Shown piece by piece: positions 61,923 to 64,000 of a stretch of DNA of 64,000 nucleotides. Source of the DNA: Candidatus Rokuibacteriota bacterium (lineage in GTDB: Bacteria; Methylomirabilota; Methylomirabilia; Rokubacteriales; CSP1-6); the NCBI GenBank assembly GCA_016184125.1, contig JACPDG010000052.1, positions 1 through 64,000 of the forward strand, in the 5' to 3' direction. Numbering within the stretch: the first letter of the stretch is position 1; every line of letters starts with the position of its first letter. The notes beneath the pieces were generated by a model. It was not told the origin of the DNA. It did not search any database and saw nothing but the letters and a program-made list of their open reading frames with translations. The translations under genes were made by a program, and so were the position numbers.

Positions 61923-63554
61923 TCAGCGAGCCGCGGTCGCCGGTTCCACCGACTCCGCGAACGCGCGGACCAGATCGGTCTCGGTGAGAATGCCGACGAG
62001 CCGGTCACCGTCCAGCACGGGCAGCGCGCCGATCTTGTGGTCCAGCATGATACGCGCGGCCTCGCGGGCGTCACGATCCGGCTCGACGACGATCAGGGAC
62101 TTCGTCATCACCTCGGCGACCGTGAGGCGCGCCAGCAGGTAGTTCAGCTCCCACACGGACAGCGTCGTCGCCGGCGAGGCGAGGTTCAGGCGGATGTCCC
62201 GGTCGGTGACGATGCCGGCGAGGCGGCCCCCGTCGGTGACCAGCAGGTGGCGGATGCGCTCGTTCGCCATGAGCGTCCGCGCCTCGGTCACCGTCGTTTC
62301 CGGGCTCACGGTGATCAGTCCTCGTGTCATCAGCTCCCGTACGCGCATCGTGGTCTCCTCAGTTCGAGCAACAATCGGCCGCTCCGGCGGGCGATTGTTG
62401 CTCGAACTCTCTGGCCGGGCCGCGGAGCGCTCGGCGTTCCGCTCGAGCCGCTCGGCGAGCCGCAGCAGTTCTCGGGTGGCGCTCGCGACGTCGATGGTGT
62501 CGGTCCGGAGCGTGAGGTCCGGCGTGAGCGAGTACTCGTAGTCGAGGACGACGTTGGGACCGTTTGGCGTCCTCCCCGCCTTCGGCCGTCCGCCTGCTGT
62601 GGACGGCGTGAGCCGCCATCGCACGGCGCGCTCGCGATCGCAGCAGAGGCCGAGCGGGGCCATGAGCTGCACCTCGGCGAAGTGCGGGATGTGGGTGCGT
62701 GCGAGCTCGCGCCAGGCGCGCCGTGTGGCGACCGCGTCGATCACCACCCGCACGTTCACCTCGGTCAGGGCGCGGGCGGTGACGACGAGCGCCCGGTGCA
62801 GCAGGTCCTCCTGCGCCGGAGCCGGCCGGGCGCCGCTCAGCACCATCTGCCGGAGCTCCTCGACCTCGAGTCGCCGCGCCGCGCGTCCCTCCCGATCGAG
62901 CGCGTTGACCAGCGCTTCCGCGAGCGTCGACTTGCCGCTGCCTGGGAGCCCGGTCATCCACAGCGCCCAGCCAGGGCCGGGCGCGGCTCGACCACCGGAT
63001 TCCCGGCGTGCCGGCGCGGCCCGCTCCAGCGAGCCCACCACACCGGCGACGCTGGCGATCGCGACGTCGAGCGGCGTGACGGCTGTGTCCACGACCAGCT
63101 CGGGGGCGAGGGCGGGCTCGTACGGGACGTCCACGCCGGGGACGGTCGCGCCGGGGTGTCCTGCCGCGTCGTAGATGCCACGCGGCGCGTGTCCCGGAGG
63201 CCGCGACCGCTCGCGGGCACGACAGACCTCGAGGTCGCAGACGAGCTGCACCTCGGCGAACGCGCGAATCATCGCGCGTGCGAGGTGGCGCCACTCGCGC
63301 CGGTGGCCCGTGGCGTCGATGATCACCGGCACGCCCTCGTCGACGAGGAGCGCGGCCACGTAGACGAGCGTGCGGTAGACGAGCTGACGCTCGTCGGTGG
63401 TGTAGCGGGGCGCCGGCGTCAGGATCGTTCTGAGCGCGTCGAGCTCGAGGACGACGAGCCGCTCACCGCGCGCCTCGAGCTCGCGGGCGACGCCCCGCGC
63501 GACGGCCGACTTGCCGCTTCCTGGAAGCCCAGTCACCCAGATCGCCCAGCTCAC
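61923..63554 (-). CDS. two adenylylsulfate-kinase-like domains fused in frame to a CBS-pair protein
   Basis: 543 residues in one frame. Residues 1 to about 185 and 195-395 are CysC-like P-loop kinase domains (VTGLPGSGKSAVARG; MTGLPGSGKSTLAEAL), with DYEYSLTPDLTLRTD at the end. Residues from about 402 are a CBS pair (VRELMTRGLITVSPETTV, VAEVMTKSLIVVEPD). The linker is encoded by a 48-bp hairpin repeat. An internal ATG at 62350 with GAGGAG upstream could make the CBS protein alone. It may be a natural fusion or two genes joined by insertion of the hairpin. Tandem CysC domains without CysN suggest a kinase of another small molecule. Confidence 0.75.
   Translation of the reverse strand: MSWAIWVTGLPGSGKSAVARGVARELEARGERLVVLELDALRTILTPAPRYTTDERQLVYRTLVYVAALLVDEGVPVIIDATGHRREWRHLARAMIRAFAEVQLVCDLEVCRARERSRPPGHAPRGIYDAAGHPGATVPGVDVPYEPALAPELVVDTAVTPLDVAIASVAGVVGSLERAAPARRESGGRAAPGPGWALWMTGLPGSGKSTLAEALVNALDREGRAARRLEVEELRQMVLSGARPAPAQEDLLHRALVVTARALTEVNVRVVIDAVATRRAWRELARTHIPHFAEVQLMAPLGLCCDRERAVRWRLTPSTAGGRPKAGRTPNGPNVVLDYEYSLTPDLTLRTDTIDVASATRELLRLAERLERNAERSAARPESSSNNRPPERPIVARTEETTMRVRELMTRGLITVSPETTVTEARTLMANERIRHLLVTDGGRLAGIVTDRDIRLNLASPATTLSVWELNYLLARLTVAEVMTKSLIVVEPDRDAREAARIMLDHKIGALPVLDGDRLVGILTETDLVRAFAESVEPATAAR
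62361..62408. repeat. 48-bp near-perfect hairpin inside the kinase/CBS reading frame
   Basis: AGTTCGAGCAACAATCG (62361-62377) and its exact complement (62392-62408) flank 14 bp that can pair further (CCGC/GCGG). A related half-site, GTTCGAGCAACAACCG, lies at 47686-47701, also just before a start codon. Confidence 0.85.
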
Positions 63555-63590
63555 GATGCCGCTCCGCGGGGCGCGCTCACCGGCGCGGCG

Positions 63591-64000
63591 TCACCGCGAT
63601 CGGACCGTGAGCACCGGGCAGGGCGAGCTGGCCACGACGCGCTCGGCCACGGAGCCGAGGAAGAACTTCGCGAGGCCGCTCCGTCCGTGGGTGCCCATCA
63701 CGACGAGGTCGATGCGCTTGCTCTTCACGATGCGGACGACTTCCTGCCACGGCACGCCTTCGGCCAGCATCGAGGACGCCCGCACACCGGCCTTCTTCGC
63801 GCGCGCGACCAGCGCGCCGAGACGCTTCTGGGCCTGCTCGTGCGCGGCACGCTCGAGGTCCTCGAACGTCCGCGGCGACACGTAGCCGTCACCGACGAGC
63901 GGACCGATGGGTGCCAGCACGTGGACCACCAGCAGCTCGGCGCCGTCGTCCTTCGCCACCTCGACCGCCTTCCCGAACGCGGCGTTCGAGACGGTCGAGA
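63591..64000 (-). CDS. universal stress protein, 5' end outside window
   Basis: At least 135 codons of a UspA domain: KDDGAELLVVHVLAP, then VMGTHGRSGLAKFFLGSVAERVVASSPCPVLTV. The ATP-binding G-x2-G-x9-G-S pattern is complete. The frame is open to the window edge, so the first strand and start are missing. It follows the kinase/CBS gene on the same strand. Confidence 0.88.
   Translation of the reverse strand, partial: STVSNAAFGKAVEVAKDDGAELLVVHVLAPIGPLVGDGYVSPRTFEDLERAAHEQAQKRLGALVARAKKAGVRASSMLAEGVPWQEVVRIVKSKRIDLVVMGTHGRSGLAKFFLGSVAERVVASSPCPVLTVRSR

Overview
This 64 kb window is high-GC, gene-dense bacterial DNA in which most genes sit in overlapping, same-strand operons. The mix is P-type copper ATPases, cupredoxins, SPFH/FtsH membrane proteases, a bc-type complex with multiheme cytochromes, cytochrome c maturation, TRAP substrate-binding proteins, sigma-54 promoters and selenocysteine decoding. 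It suits an uncultured soil or subsurface lineage such as Rokubacteria/Methylomirabilota. That placement is inference from gene content only.

Layout. 0-8 kb: a copper-efflux and membrane-stress operon on + (CopA-type ATPase, anchored cupredoxin, small Gly/Cys/His protein, FtsH, HtrA, flavoprotein reductase). 8-17 kb: an opposing operon (PpiC chaperone, a cation-diffusion-facilitator/HflK fusion, HflC, HflK, membrane protein), an M48 lipoprotease, and a row of gene remnants. 17-23 kb: toxin-antitoxin remnants, a UPF0182 giant membrane protein and a partial duplicate of the copper locus. 23-32 kb: respiratory genes (Rieske, cytochrome b/c fusion, cytochromes c, ferredoxin, molybdopterin enzyme, NrfD), several broken, with one 877-bp segment inverted so that it splits two genes. 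32-40 kb: a CsoR-like/STAS fusion, ABC exporter, CcdA-like proteins, cupredoxin, YHS and NfeD proteins, and a selenoprotein. 40-48 kb: CcmH, CcmG, CcmF, small membrane proteins and a second copper ATPase. 48-57 kb: Met-rich copper protein, cyclase, a second selenoprotein, methyltransferase, CuA-like proteins, a beta-propeller and an NtrC-type two-component system. 57-64 kb: TRAP receptor, phosphoglucomutase, universal stress proteins, and a kinase/CBS protein.

The main unifying signal is regulatory. Ten intergenic regions carry a pair of 11-bp palindromes (core GAC-N5-GTC) whose starts are 40-41 bp apart, followed 67-88 bp later by a -24/-12 sigma-54 promoter. They stand before copper, membrane-quality-control and small membrane protein genes on both strands. 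This looks like an undescribed sigma-54 stress regulon. The NtrC-type regulator at 54.3-55.6 kb is the natural candidate activator. CsoR-like operators overlie two of these loci.

Two genes carry an in-frame UGA at a conserved Cys position, each followed after exactly 11 nt by a hairpin with a GGUCU loop, the geometry of a bacterial SECIS. Several other genes have clean internal deletions, frameshifts or fragments. These may be real decay or assembly error, and are flagged as such.
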